The position numbers were made by a program, and so were the translations under genes. DNA of 64,000 nt from Arbacia lixula. Its lineage: Eukaryota; Echinodermata; Echinoidea; Arbacioida; Arbaciidae. How positions within the stretch are numbered: the first letter of the stretch is position 1; the number at the start of each line of letters is the position of its first letter. The notes under the pieces are model-generated. The model was not told where the DNA came from. It worked only from the letters and a program-made list of their open reading frames with translations, and did not search any database. The stretch is taken from positions 8,741,943 through 8,805,942 of the forward strand of contig OZ022576.1 in assembly GCA_963669155.1 (NCBI GenBank), read 5' to 3'. Positions 27,401 through 38,746 of the stretch are shown in pieces.

Positions 27401-30400
27401 AACGGGCAGAAAGTCAATCAGCTTCCGGGTTGCGATTTTTTTTTCCCGTAACCCTAATGCGTCGAAAAATCGCTTCCGGGTTTCGGACAACGTGACCGGA
27501 TATCGTTATCACTATTTTGGCGACCACGTGGTTATGACGTGATCTACGCGATGCACCAATCAGTGGTCTCCGAATCGCTGTACGGAGACGCTCTATTAGT
27601 CTGTACGTCGGCAGCGTGTATGCAAATGAGCCTTACGCACGATTGCCACTGTATTTCCGGGTTTTCACAACACACGATGCTATCCGTTGTACAAAGTCTA
27701 TGGACAATTGTTTGTTGTGGCGTTGCGCTGTATATAATAGTGAACGAATCAAATCCAAGTAGTATGTAGTAGCTGCTTGTTCATCAAGCGACCTGTTCAT
27801 TCTCTTGATGCGTTACCTGCAAAACTCACAAAAGAGAGTAGGAACCAAGTAAGCAAATTAAGATTGTGAAAATATGAAGATAAATTGTGTATAACAGGAC
27901 TATCAAACAAAAGATTTTGTGTTTTCTAGTCAATTTGGTAATTTCATCGATGCATCGAATTCATCAAAACGAAATCGGAGTTCGACTTCTTCGATCGAAC
28001 ACCGGCTTAATAATCGATTCGACTCAGGCCTAATACACACATCTTAAATCTTGTATTTTCTGGTTTAAATTTTTGCTATTTCCAAATTACATTGAACTAT
28101 ATACAGGGAAACCCCGTTATAACGAGCACGGGTATAGCGAGAACCCTGCTATTACGAGGACATTTCTTGGGTCCGGATTTTTCTTCCATAGACCTCTGTG
28201 CATTCTGTTTTTTTATAACGAGATCGGCTATAGCGAAATTTCTGCTATAGCGAGGCAAATTCCCAGCCCAAGAATAAAGAAAAAGAAAAGAAATTGACTC
28301 CGTTATTACGAGAACTCCCTTCAGCCACGCCGCCCAGCGAGGGAAATGCAACAACAGCACAGGCAATTTTCTTCGCGCCGTTAAACGCTGATCACACACA
28401 CACCGTTCAAGAATCCACACACACACACAAACCACACATGCATATGTCCACATTACATGCGTGCGGTACTGCCAGAGCCGTATCTCTATACGGCTCTAGG
28501 TACTGCACGCCCCCGCGCGCAACAATCAACACAGTCCCGCTCACGCACTTACATGGCAGAAGCCTCTAAACACGTGTGACACCGCGCGTGTACGACCGCG
28601 GCCGCGCATGCATGCAGATAGTGTTCAATGATCATTCATTGCTAACACGCAGTCATGACGGCAGGCGCAGCGGGTAACTGGGCCTCCCCGCTGCTTCATT
28701 AGTCGGTAAACGGAGGTGTTGGAAGTGTCATTTATTTACATTTTCAACTGTGCTGTTAGATATTTTAGTGAATTTTTAGGTCATGAATTCAGTTTAGAAT
28801 GCTTGCAAAACCATTTATATTACAGTCCTAGCGGTAAATATGTTATTGTTTGTATAGTCCTATAGATGCATTTGTTTCTGTATGTTTTGATCATGTACTG
28901 ATATAGCGAGCAATCGGCTATAGCGAGGAAAAAGTGTGGGTCCCGTCCCCCTCGTTATAACGGGGTTTCCCTGTATCCTAAAATCAGATTGGCTGGCAGA
29001 TCTGTGATTGCAAGGCTTCATAACTCCATTTCATATCTATCAGGTCAAGTGTATTACGAGCACTCCTCAAATCCAACTTGAAGCCCACTTGCTACAGATT
29101 CCAACCTTTGACCCCTAAAAATTATGCTCCAATGAAATGTACTACAAAAGCAAAAATTGTCTTTAAAGAAGATACATTTAACAATGCTTTGTATGTCCAA
29201 TACTTGCGTCAACACAATATATACAATAAACTCTCAGAATTAAAAACAATGATTTAATTGGATCATCACATTCAAACATTTATATTGAACTTAATAAATT
29301 ACTGAAGTTTTGGCTTACTGTTTGTGACTGCTGGCATTTTGCAATCTGTTTCTTCAAGAACGGGACCTCGTATCCAACGTTTCGGATTAGCATGTGTGCC
29401 GTCTCTGCCAGGTATACGTTGTCCTTTTCATACAGCTTCACCACCTCCTGCCAATCCTACAACAAACCAGGGAACAACAAAGAAACATCAAGAGTAACAT
29501 AAAGCACAACAGTCACTCTTCAGGGGCACATTCATCAAATCTTTTCTAACCTATAATCAGCGTTCAGCGTTTGTAAATGCGTACATATGCGTATAGATAT
29601 AGATAGCACCACAGATAACAAAAGAGCATACGTGTGAAAACTATGTATTTCTCATAGGGTTTAAAACCACAACATGATTCAGCAGGTTTTAATGTTTTGT
29701 TAGCCATAAATCTCTGTCATTTGTGGGATTTTTAACAAAATATGAAAATGAATATATAGAATAATGTACTGTCAACATTCCTTTGCAGGTTTTGGGACAT
29801 TTCAAAAGACACATTATCAAAAGGAAATGATCTAGGATAAAAGAATAATAATATTACTTGGGTTGCAACAGGAAAAATGGAATGGGCTAAAAGTTAATGA
29901 GAAGCTATGATTTTGCAACCACTCAACAAACTATATCATGATCAACCATAACATGATCGATGTCATGTTTTTGAATATATGTCACAGAACTACTTGCAAT
30001 GAATCAACAAGTTTCATATAGCCATCACATACTTCCACTTTCACACTACGGCGCACGAAAGTATTTAGTGTCTAAAATGTAACATCACCCATTCTGGAAT
30101 ATGTTAGACGTCTTTATATTTTACTGATTTTTTGCTTCAATCATCTCCAAGCTGGTTCTCACGTGCATCTGCTTCTATTCATGTCAACAGATTATTTCTA
30201 AAGGGTTTGCTCTCCTATAAAAATGCAAACCTATCAAGATATTTAATGAATCTTCAATGACTTACCTTCATGCGTTGTGATGAGTAATACCCAAAGATGT
30301 TTTTGCTGCTCTCCTCTGATACCTTCAGTAATTCTACAATCTTCAGGCAGTGGAAATAATTGATATCTGTATTGGATGGAGGAAGACAAAAATGAATCAT

Positions 30401-32198
30401 CGTAGGTTAGAAAGCGTATTAATTCAGAGCAATAAATGTTTCTAGGTAATGTTGAAAAACACACAAAAACTAACTAACAGACTAACAGTGAATAGTGATG
30501 TTAACAACCAGATGAAACAATATACATTAAATATTTGGGTAAATTCATTAAGAGGAATGGAAGAAATACCTGGGAATATTTTTTTTTTCAGTTACCAAGA
30601 AATAGCAACATGTGAGTGTGCTGTTTGACAATGCATTCTACCAGTTAGTAGACTGTTTCATGAATAATAGAATAATAGAACGGCTGAATAATAGGTAACC
30701 CAATCATTTTTTTTTTATTAATGAATAGGGGAAGACTTCCTCTTGTACCCCCCCCCCCCCCCCCCCAATTAAAAAAAATATATATGCAGTCAAACCTGTC
30801 TTAGTGGCCACCTGTCTATAGCAGCCAACCTGTCTATAGTGACCACTGAAATAATTCCCCCGGAGAGAGATCATGTGTTAAAGAACCCGTCTATAGCATC
30901 CACCTGTCTATAAAGGCCACAATATTTTTTTCCCTTGGGTGGCCACTATAGACAGGTTTCACTGTATATACAGGATGTAGTCCTAGAGTAGTGCAGACCT
31001 TAATGTCTAAGGGTTACGGTAGGATAAGAATCTTTATAAGGAGAGTAAAACAAAAGCTTTTCAAAGTTTGACATAGAGAAGAAAATGGCAGAAATGGAGG
31101 ATTTATAAGTGATTCTTTCTGAGGGTAGGGGTAACATGTGAATCTACAGCCCGCTATAATGGAAGTGGATGTCAATCCAATGAATCTTGTTACACATGTA
31201 CATGTCACAGGAGACTGTCAGACACTCACAGCTTCCCGCCAGCAGTTGTTTGATCTCCTCCACTTCCGGCATGTCCTGGATGGCATGGTTGATCTTCTCT
31301 CGGATCGCGAGGGCAGCAGATTGCCATTTCAGGTTTACATGGCGACGATCTATCAGCCAGTCTTAGCGATTTAGAAGGAGAGCAAGATCAGAGGTTTTAC
31401 ATTGCGCTCCCGACAGAACTCTACTACTGTGCCTGTGGTGTTGTCATATCTATCCCTTCTATGAATATTCATGAGTATTCTAAGAACATGATTGGTTGAT
31501 TGATGCTCGCACAATACAAAATAATTTCACTAGAAACCAAAGTCTCTGCCTTGGATCCGATTATTTTTTCTTATTTTTTCCTGGGGAGCACTAAATTCTT
31601 TACTAATTTCTTCCTTAGCCCAACTGCGCATGCTCTCTACCTGGTAACAAAATTTGTTTTGACTGCGACACTGCGACGCGCACTGTGCACTATAATTTAC
31701 ACCCGCTCAGTTCCAACTAGATAGTAAACATGGCAACCTTTCTTGTTGTTTTTTTGCTATTGTTTTACAAAAGGGATATAAAACAAATATAGGCCTACCA
31801 AGCATTGAGTTTGAAAGTATAGAATAAAATTATCCACAGCGTGACTGAACCATGGCTTTAGGTTACTCTGCATTATTTATAATTGGACATAGAACTAACA
31901 TTAGTCACAGAAGAAATAGTGCAAAAGCCAATGATAAAAAATCTACTCCATGTAATACTCATGCAAACGAGAAAGTGAGTAGGTGGGACAACAAAAAGTA
32001 AACTAGCTTACCGAGCAGCTTGTTGGAGCTGATATCTATTGGTAAATTTTCGATTTGTTGAGATTTCAACCCACCACCCTTGGTTCCCTGAAAAGAAATA
32101 AAGACAAACATCGTGAAGCACATGATAAATTTGTAAACACAGCGACATTGATATTACAAATACATTAGTTACATTAGGTCGCACCAACTAACCTGCAT
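18402..32198 (-). CDS. CDK5RAP3: CDK5RAP3 (C53/LZAP), complete, 13 coding exons, 497 aa
   Basis: Exons in transcript order: 32193-32198, 32012-32087, 31230-31361, 30266-30366, 29319-29456, 26819-26908, 26079-26215, 23171-23330, 22007-22102, 21054-21161, 20487-20692, 19823-19994, 18402-18473 (stop 18402-18404). Every junction is GT-AG, phases agree, and the total is 1494 nt. Matches to human C53 include DWLIDRRHVNLKWQ (res 28-41), YFHCLKIVELLK, NIFGYYSSQRMK, LYEKDN, KKQIAKCQ, NSCKQLGI, TVYQWRTGKVPE, TRNQFINEILE, INQLQ..A, QHLFLLKGSPKYVDR, a coiled coil (about 420-474) and the tail DISTRYKSRPVNLMG. In animals the protein is the substrate adaptor of the UFL1-UFBP1 UFM1 ligase at the ER and links ribosome UFMylation to ER-phagy. 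Exon 1 encodes only Met-Gln. Exon 9 (res 281-312) is the acidic disordered linker, with Phe where human C53 has the Trp of IDWG. Exon 8 ends in an EEEEE run. Human is 506 aa, so length is normal. Confidence 0.96.
18487..18737. repeat. 27-bp minisatellite, about 9 units, in CDK5RAP3 last intron
   Basis: Units resemble TTGAGAAATATATTCAATGA plus about 7 bases (often AGATATA), spaced 27 bp through most of the array, with longer or shorter spacing near 18680-18720. Because 27 is divisible by three, the + strand reads open for seven units as a 9-residue repeat of the form LRNxFNED. It starts 14 bp from the acceptor of CDK5RAP3 exon 13, so it occupies that intron's 3' end. Confidence 0.9.
20046..20331. 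mobile_element. 286-bp foldback MITE in CDK5RAP3 intron 11
   Basis: The first 21 bases (20046-20066, beginning TACTGTACTGGGAAGAC) and the last 21 (20311-20331) are perfect reverse complements. A second inner pair also matches: CTTGCTGAAAGTTATTTG near 20140-20157 and its inverse near 20283-20302, with CACATG-containing arms further in. The whole element can fold as one long hairpin. No coding capacity. Confidence 0.8.
22439..22690. repeat. TCC / TTCTCC / TTC microsatellite (GAA-type on gene strand)
   Basis: Seven TCC units (22441-22461) are followed by about 20 TTCTCC units (22465-22584) and 35 TTC units (22585-22689). It lies in CDK5RAP3 intron 8, so the transcript reads GAA and GGAGAA, a pure polypurine run of about 250 nt. 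Such mirror tracts can form triplex DNA. Open frames through it (poly-Phe/Ser and poly-Glu/Gly) are artefacts of the repeat. Confidence 0.98.
22993..23079. repeat. CTC/C-rich microsatellite
   Basis: Runs of CTCCTC and a poly-C stretch (about 23023-23034), then CTCCTC to 23079, lie in CDK5RAP3 intron 8 just beyond exon 8. The exon itself carries a related (TCC)5 run at about 23189-23203 that encodes the EEEEE stretch. Confidence 0.9.
24231..25641. repeat. Tandem duplication of about 0.7 kb in CDK5RAP3 intron 7
   Basis: Copy 1 (24231-24920) and copy 2 (24921-25641) both start GTTGTACCAGG and end CACCTCCCTG, and agree along their length apart from point changes. Copy 2 has about 40 extra bases near 25067-25110 and lacks a few bases present in copy 1. 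A third start, GTTGTACCA, follows at 25642. No inverted ends are visible, so unequal exchange or replication slippage is likelier than transposition. Confidence 0.9.
26997..28029. mobile_element. 1.03-kb PIF/Harbinger-like non-autonomous DNA transposon
   Basis: The ends GCCTGAGTC (26997) and GACTCAGGC (28029) begin inverted repeats that continue imperfectly for about 70 bp, sharing ATCGATT, CCGGTGTTCGAT and ATCGATGCATCGAT blocks. CTAA flanks both sides (26993-26996 and 28030-28033). If one terminal G was lost on the left, the target duplication is TAA and the end GGCCTGAGTC, which is Harbinger/Tourist-like. No transposase is recognisable. It lies in CDK5RAP3 intron 5. Confidence 0.8.
28104..28973. 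mobile_element. 870-bp pogo/mariner-like non-autonomous element
   Basis: The left end CAGGGAAACCCCGTTATAAC (28104) and its reverse complement at the right end (to 28973) are perfect, extend through CGAG, and are flanked by TA on both sides (28102-28103 and 28974-28975). Subterminal TATAGCGAG-type repeats occur at both ends. The TA target and CAGGGAAACCCC termini fit the Tc1/mariner-pogo group. The interior is GC-rich with no transposase frame. It lies in CDK5RAP3 intron 5, 74 bp from the preceding element. Confidence 0.88.
30787..30964. mobile_element. 178-bp MITE in CDK5RAP3 intron 3
   Basis: The left end CAGTCAAACCTGTCTTAGTG and the reverse complement of the right end, CAGTGAAACCTGTCTATAGT, form terminal inverted repeats of about 26 bp; the shared GGCCAC follows. 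CTGTCTATAG repeats fill the interior. Flanks are TA-rich (TATATG left, TATATA right). A poly-C run at 30750-30766 lies just before it. Confidence 0.8.
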
Positions 32199-32499
32199 TT
32201 TGGCATATGTTGAGCTCGCTGTGCATTGGATGATATCCACGTTTTTGCTGTTGTTGGTTTATTTTCATCGGCACGTTCATTCGTTCATAAATAGCCGAGC
32301 TCCTACGTGTACTAGCTTATTGAGGGATATACTGAGGTATACTAGTATTGGGTATATCAAGATTCAAGACGGCCCTTTTTTCAATGATTTCTTTCCCTCT
32401 TTTCTCCTTCATTTTCACCAGGATTTAAGGACTTACTCGAGCCCCCACCCGAGCCCTAAAATATAGGCATTATGGTTCATTCTCATACTCAAGCCTTTT
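32199..32499 (-). promoter_or_regulatory. CDK5RAP3: CDK5RAP3 5' flank: presumed UTR and core promoter region
   Basis: This is the stretch between the CDK5RAP3 start codon and the next transposon. The main ATG (32198-32196) has A at -3. An upstream ATG (32206-32204) in another frame has a weak context. No TATA box is evident. Promoter placement here is inferred only from position. Confidence 0.35.
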
Positions 32500-32971
32500 T
32501 ATATTACCAGTGTTGTAGTCAAGACCAGACCATCCGAGACCAAGATCAAGACCAAGACCAAGTACCCCGAGACCAAGATCAAGAACCAAAAAATTGGTTC
32601 AAGATCAAGAACAGAGGTCCGAGACCAAGAACACCAAATTACGAGATCAAGACCAAGACCAAGACCACTCACCAGTATTTAAATTTCTACTAGTTTTGAG
32701 GAAACACGCGTTATTTGTGGACTATGGTTATGAGTATAAACTGTCTAATACTTGCACAACTTGCACAACATGAACAGTCTGTAATATTTTTCTATATGGC
32801 TGAATTAAATGAAAAATTGTTTAAAAAAAGTTATACTTTCAATGTGCTTTTTCAATCACTTCACAGGCATGCTCAAAGTTAAATGCACAATACAAGTCAG
32901 TAGCTAGTAGTTTAGCAACAAACTGCACAAAGGATCCAGGATCATGATAATATGTATGATGGGGAAAAATA

Positions 32972-33607
32972 CTTCTTTATTTCTGCATGAACATATTTGC
33001 CTGAGTTACTGAAAAACATATCAAATACTGTGATTTTTTTAATAATGACAAAGGCACAAGGCATACAAAATGAACACAACTTCTTTCAAGAATATGATGA
33101 TTGTTTTCCGAAATATATTCAAGTCATTCGTTTTTCTCTATAAACACATACACATGACTTGAGTTACTTATATATTCTTCTTATATAATTCTTTATTTCT
33201 GCATGAACATATTTGCCTGAGTTACTGAAAAACATATCAAATACTGTGAAGTTTTTTTATAATAATGCCAAAGACACAAGGCATACAAAATAAACACAAC
33301 TTCATTTCAAAAATGATGATTGTTTTCCGAAATATATTCGTCATTCGTTTTTCTCTATAAACACATACACATGACTTGAGTTACTTATATATTCTTCTTA
33401 TATACTTCGTTATTTCTGCATGAACATAATTGCCTGAGCTCCTGAAAAACGTATCAAATACTGTGAAGTTTTTTTTTTTAATAATGCCAAAGACACAAGG
33501 CATACAAAATAAACACAACTTCATTTCAAGAATGATGATTGTTTTCCAAAACAGATTCGGAAAACATTCGTTTTTCTCTACAAACACATACACGTTACTT
33601 ATATATA
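32972..33607. repeat. Three tandem copies of a 216-218-bp repeat inside the hAT-like element
   Basis: TTATTTCTGCATGAACATA recurs at about 32977, 33193 and 33411, followed each time by the same block through CATACACATGACTTGAG or its shortened form. Copies 1 and 2 are closer to each other than to copy 3, which is shorter at its end. Confidence 0.9.
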
Positions 33608-33682
33608 GGTCAGGCAAATTGAGTATTGGTCAAACTTTATCTTAGTAACCAAAACCTGCACCATTATGATATAAATGAATAA

Positions 33683-35302
33683 CGAGACATACTTGTGGAC
33701 AAGTATCAGGTGGTCTGCATTGGCAAATTCATGCACAGACATGGGCTGGAAAATGCACGGTGAACTATAGACCTTCATTCGTGACACCAACTATCCATAA
33801 GCAATGTGAGACAGCGCTCAAGAAAGCTCATAGGGCACCTATTATACTAAAATTTCAGAGAATTTCCTAAATGGTAACATGTTTATGCTAACGTGATTAA
33901 TAGTCATGTAAGAGAATGGGGTGAGAGAAAAAAGAATTGGAAAGAAAATCTCAAAGAGAATGACAAAGTGAGGCATAGAACAGAAGAAGATGGCAAAATA
34001 AACATTGCAAAAGGAATGCAAAAGTTGACCCTACCCACGCCAGGAATCGAACCGGGGGCCTCGAGATCTTAAAACGGCGCCTTACCTATTGAGCCACAAA
34101 TCTTCCCATTCACTTAACACGTAATGCCCAGCAGGGGCTAGAATGATTAAGAAATCGATATTCAAGCTGAAATTTCACCATGATCCCGACATCTGATTAA
34201 AAAATGGAGACAACGTTCCGGAAAGCTCGTAGACTCAGCTACAACATACTGAAATTTCAAAGTGAAAGCTTGACATATTAGTGAGATACATCTCCTAGAA
34301 GCTCGTCATGTCATTTCATAAATACCACTTCCATTGACATAACACGGAAGTGCGATTTTGACATTCATGCGTATAATGAAATTTACACCGTGAAGACGTC
34401 ATCAAAATGAAAAATGAAGGCAACTCCTACTATGGAGCGAGGTCTCAGCTACAACATACTGAAATTTGGGAGAAAATTGACCATGAATTACTGAGATACA
34501 CAAAAGCGGGTAAAAAAGTTCATGACGTCATACATGAAAAATCATTTTTTTCGATTCATATGGCAATATGATGACATCAACATAAATTTAAAAGGTAAAT
34601 CGAACATTAAATCACATCTACATTTCCCACTCTTTCAGAATATTGAAAAAAAATTGGGGGTCACCGGCCATTCTGAAGAGCTATGGCCGATTGAAGGTAG
34701 TCATGTTTTTTGCAATATTTGCACACAAAAACGTATTGACGCACGCGCAGACTTTGAACTTTGACGCACCCGCACGACCTTGTTATTGCATGGAAATGGC
34801 TCAAAATGACAGGATGTCTTGTATGTAGTGTCAGTAACATGAATCCAGTAAAAAAACAAAATTTTGACGTTTTGTTCGCGTTACGCACGAAAAAACGCGC
34901 GAACGCGCGCGCACGCGCGGAAATTTTTGAAATGCTAGAAATGGCCTGAAACATATGCAAAACAATTTTGAGTTGATTTGGAGCATTTTAAAATTTTGCG
35001 CGCGCGTTTTTGCACTAACGTACGCGTACGCGCGCGTTTTTTTTCAATGAAATTAATTAGCTACTCATTAATTATATGCATGTCAAATTTCATTACACAG
35101 AGATGACCAGTTCTAGAGCTACATGAGGTAATAGGTTTTCATTAAACTGCTCGTAGATGACGTCACGATGACGTCATGACCTTGAAAATGTTGCTGTAAC
35201 ATGTTCACATATATGTCCATACATGATGAACATTTCATGAAATATGGGTTATGCATTGTTGAGATATCCATGTCACAAAAATTTGGAATAAAAATAAACA
35301 AG
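33683..35302 (-). repeat. Array 1, unit 1 (type A)
   Basis: Starts at CGAGACATACTTGTGGACAA and ends at TTGGAATAAAAATAAACA. Strand is given by the tRNA-like head at 34031-34107. It contains the paired TGACGTCA motifs near 35158-35178 and CG-rich tracts at about 34880-34920 and 34995-35040. One extra T near 34547 breaks a 118-codon frame that is open in units 2, 3 and 6. Nearly identical by eye to units 2, 3, 5 and 6. Confidence 0.92.
34031..34107 (-). mobile_element. tRNA-like Pol III head, unit 1
   Basis: On the - strand, TGGCTCAATAGG fits box A and GGTTCGATTCC fits box B, at tRNA spacing. GGTAAGGCG and TTAAGATC match the D-arm and anticodon region of tRNA-Leu(TAA). Acceptor-stem pairing is poor, so this is a SINE-type head and not a functional tRNA gene. 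Confidence 0.75.
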
Positions 35303-35333
35303 AGGTGATCTGCCATGGCATGGCAGACCACCT
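35303..35333 (+). repeat. 31-nt hairpin module (CCATGG form)
   Basis: AGGTGATCTGCCATG pairs with CATGGCAGACCACCT around a one-base centre. In this orientation there is one A-C mismatch; on the opposite strand the same pair is a G-T (G-U) wobble. Lies between units 1 and 2. Confidence 0.9.
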
Positions 35334-35340
35334 AATAATA

Positions 35341-36996
35341 ACGAGACATACTTGTGGACAAGTATCAGGTGGTCTGCATTGGCAAATTCATGCACAGACA
35401 TGGGCTGGAAAATGCACGGTGAACTATAGACCTTCATTCGTGACACCAACTATCCATAAGCAATGTGAGACAGCGCTCAAGAAAGCTCATAGGGCACCTA
35501 TTATACTAACATTTCAGAGAATTTCCTAAATGGTAACATGTTTATGCTAACGTGATTAATAGTCATGTAAGAGAATGGGGTGAGAGAAAAAAGAATTGGA
35601 AAGCAAATCTCAAAGAGAATGACAAAGTGAGGCATAGAACAGAAGAAGATGGCAAAATAAACATTGCAAAAGGAATGCAAAAGTTGACCCTACCCACGCC
35701 AGGAATCGAACCGGGGGCCTCGAGATCTTAAAACGGCGCCTTACCTATTGAGCCACAAATCTTCCCATTCACTTAACACGTAATGCCCAGCAGGGGCTAG
35801 AATGATTAAGAAATCGATATTCAAGCTGAAATTTCACCATGATCCCGACATCTGATTAAAAAAAGGAGACAACGTTCCGGAAAGCTCGTAGACTCAGCTA
35901 CAACATACTGAAATTTCAGAGTGAAAGCTTGACATGTTAGTGAGATACATCTCCTAGAAGCTCGTCATGTCATTTCATAAATACCACTTCCATTGACATA
36001 ACACGGAAGTGCGATTTTGACATTCATGCGTATAATGAAATTTACACCGTGAAGACGTCATCAAAATGAAAAATGAAGGCAACTCCTACTATGGAGCGAG
36101 GTCTCAGCTACAACATACTGAAATCTGGGAGAAAATTGACCATGAATTACTGAGATACACAAAAGCGGGTAAAAAAGTTCATGACGTCATACATGAAAAA
36201 TCATTTTTTCGATTCATATGGCAATATGATGACATCAACATAAATTTAAAAGGTAAATCGAACATTAAATCACATCTACATTTCCCACTCTTTCAGAATA
36301 TTGAAAAAAAATTGGGGGTCACCGGCCATTCTGAAGAGCTATGGCCGATTGAAGGTAGTCATGTTTTTTGCAATATTTGCACACAAAAACGTATTGACGC
36401 ACGCGCAGACTTTGAACTTTGACGCACCCGCACGACCTTGTTATTGCATGGAAATGGCTGAAAATGACAGAATGTGTTGTATGTAGTGTCAGTAACATGA
36501 ATCCAGTAAAAAAACAGAATTTTGACGTTTTGTTCGCGTTACGCACGAAAAAACGCGCGAACGCGCGCGCACGCGCGGAAATTTTTGAAATGCTAGAAAT
36601 GGCCTGAAACATATGCAAAACAATTTTGAGTTGATTTGGAGCATTTTAAAATTTTGCGCGCGCGTTTTTGCACTAACGTACGCGTACGCGCGCGTTTTTT
36701 TTCAATGAAATTAATTAGCTACTCATTAATTATATGCATGTCAAATTTCATTACACAGAGATGACCAGTTCTAGAGCTACATGAGGTAATAGTTTTTCAT
36801 TAAACTGCTCGTAGATGACGTCACGATGACGTCATGACCTTGAAAATGTTGCTGTAACATGTTCACATATATGTCCATACATGATGAACATTTCATGAAA
36901 TATGGCCTATGCATTGTTGAGATATCCATGTCACAAAAATTTGGAATAAAAATAAATAAATAAATAATAAAGAAAGAAAATTCTAACGAAATTAAG
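35341..36996 (-). repeat. Array 1, unit 2 (type A)
   Basis: Direct repeat of unit 1, separated from it by hairpin module 35303-35333. The tRNA-like head is at 35691-35767 on the - strand. A 118-codon + frame (36066-36422) and a 99-codon - frame (36319-36618) are open. Neither resembles a known protein, and they overlap on opposite strands, so they are probably incidental. Confidence 0.92.
35691..35767 (-). mobile_element. tRNA-like Pol III head, unit 2
   Basis: Same box A and box B as unit 1 with no difference that I can see in the boxes. Confidence 0.75.
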
Positions 36997-37087
36997 AGGT
37001 GATCTGTCGTTGGCGACAGACCACCTAATAAAGAAAGAAAATTCTAACGAAATTAAGAGGTGATCTGTCGTTGGCGACAGACCACCT
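36966..37087 (+). repeat. Two tandem 61-bp hairpin modules (GTCG form)
   Basis: Two copies of AATAAAGAAAGAAAATTC followed by a spacer and a 30-nt hairpin (36997-37026 and 37058-37087). The stem is AGGTGATCTGTCG against CGACAGACCACCT with a TTGG loop. The module evidently multiplies or inserts on its own, since the two copies are adjacent without a long unit between them. Confidence 0.9.
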
Positions 37088-37094
37088 AATAAAT

Positions 37095-38640
37095 ACGAGA
37101 CATACTTGTGGACAAGTATCAGGTGGTCTGCATTGGCAAATTCATGCACAGACATGGGCTGGAAAATGCACGGTGAACTATAGACCTTCATTCGTGACAC
37201 CAACTATCCATAAGCAATGTGAGACAGCGCTCAAGAAAGCTCATAGGGCACCTATTATACTAACATTTCAGAGAATTTCCTAAATGGTAACATGTTTATG
37301 CTAACGTGATTAATAGTCATGTAAGAGAATGGGGTGAGAGAAAAAAGAATTGGAAAGAAAATCTCAAAGAGAATGACAAAGTGAGGCATAGAACAGAAGA
37401 AAATGGCAAAATAAACATTGCAAAAGGAATGCAAAAGTTGACCCTACCCACGCCAGGAATCGAACCGGGGGCCTCGAGATCTTAAAACGGCGCCTTACCT
37501 ATTGAGCCACAAATCTTCCCATTCACTTAACACGTAATGCCCAGCAGGGGCTAGAATGATTAAGAAATCGATATTCAAGCTGAAATTTCACCATGATCCC
37601 GACATCTGATTAAAAAATGGAGACAACGTTCCGGAAAGCTCGTAGACTCAGCTACAACATACTGAAATTTCAGAGTGAAAGCTTGACATATTAGTGAGAT
37701 ACATCTCCTAGAAGCTCGTCATGTCATTTCATAAATACCACTTCCATTGACATAACACGGAAGTGCGATTTTGACATTCATGCGTATAATGAAATTTACA
37801 CCGTGAAGACGTCATCAAAATGAAAAATGAAGGCAACTCCTACTATGGAGCGAGGTCTCAGCTACAACATACTGAAATTTGGGAGAAAATTGACCATGAA
37901 TTACTGAGATACACAAAAGCGGGTAAAAAAGTTCATGACGTCATACATGAAAAATCATTTTTTCGATTCATATGGCAATATGATGACATCAACATAAATT
38001 TAAAAGGTAAATCGAACATTAAATCACATCTACATTTCCCACTCTTTCAGAATATTGAAAAAAAATTGGGGGTCATTGGCCATTCTGAAGAGCTATGGCC
38101 GATTGAAGGTAGTCATGTTTTTTGCAATATTTGCACACAAAAACGTATTGACGCACGCGCAGACTTTGAACTTTGACGCACCCGCACGACCTTGTTATTG
38201 CATGGAAATGGCTCAAAATGACAGGATGTGTTGTATGTAGTGTCAGTAACATGAATCCAGTAAAAAAACAGAATTTTGACGTTTTGTTCGCGTTACGCAC
38301 GAAAAAACGCGCGAACGCGCGCGCACGCGCGGAAATTTTTGAAATGCTAGAAATGGCCTGAAACATATGCAAAACAATTTTGAGTTGATTTGGAGCATTT
38401 TAAAATTTTGCGCGCGCGTTTTTGCACTAACGTACGCGTACGTCAAATTTCATTACACAGAGATGACCAGTTCTAGAGCTACATGAGGTAATAGGTTTTC
38501 ATTAAACTGCTCGTAGATGACGTCACGATGACGTCATGACCTTGAAAATGTTGCTGTAACATGTTCACATATATGTCCATACATGATGAACATTTCATGA
38601 AATATGGCCTATGCATTGTTGAGATATCCATGTCACAAAA
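37095..38640 (-). repeat. Array 1, unit 3 (type A, with short internal deletion)
   Basis: Direct repeat of units 1 and 2. The tRNA-like head is at 37445-37520 on the - strand. Near 38440 about 60 bases are missing relative to unit 2: ACGTACGCGTACG joins directly to GTCAAATTTCATT, removing one CG tract and the AT-rich segment after it. Confidence 0.92.
37445..37520 (-). mobile_element. tRNA-like Pol III head, unit 3
   Basis: Same box A and box B as unit 1 and intact by eye. Confidence 0.75.
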
Positions 38641-38667
38641 ATTTGGAATAAAAATAAATAAATAATA

Positions 38668-38731
38668 ATAAATAAAGAAAGAAAATTCTAACGAAATTAA
38701 GAGGTGATCTGTCGTTGGCGACAGACCACCT
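38668..38731 (+). repeat. Hairpin module (GTCG form) between units 3 and 4
   Basis: The same AATAAAGAAAGAAAATTC lead and 30-nt hairpin (38702-38731) as at 36966-37087. Confidence 0.9.
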
Positions 38732-38746
38732 AATAAATAATAATAA

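Noticed and set aside
36066..36422. 118-codon frame open in units 2, 3 and 6 of the arrays
   Set aside because: It is open only because those units are nearly identical DNA; units 1 and 5 break it with an insertion and a stop, and an overlapping antisense frame is equally open.
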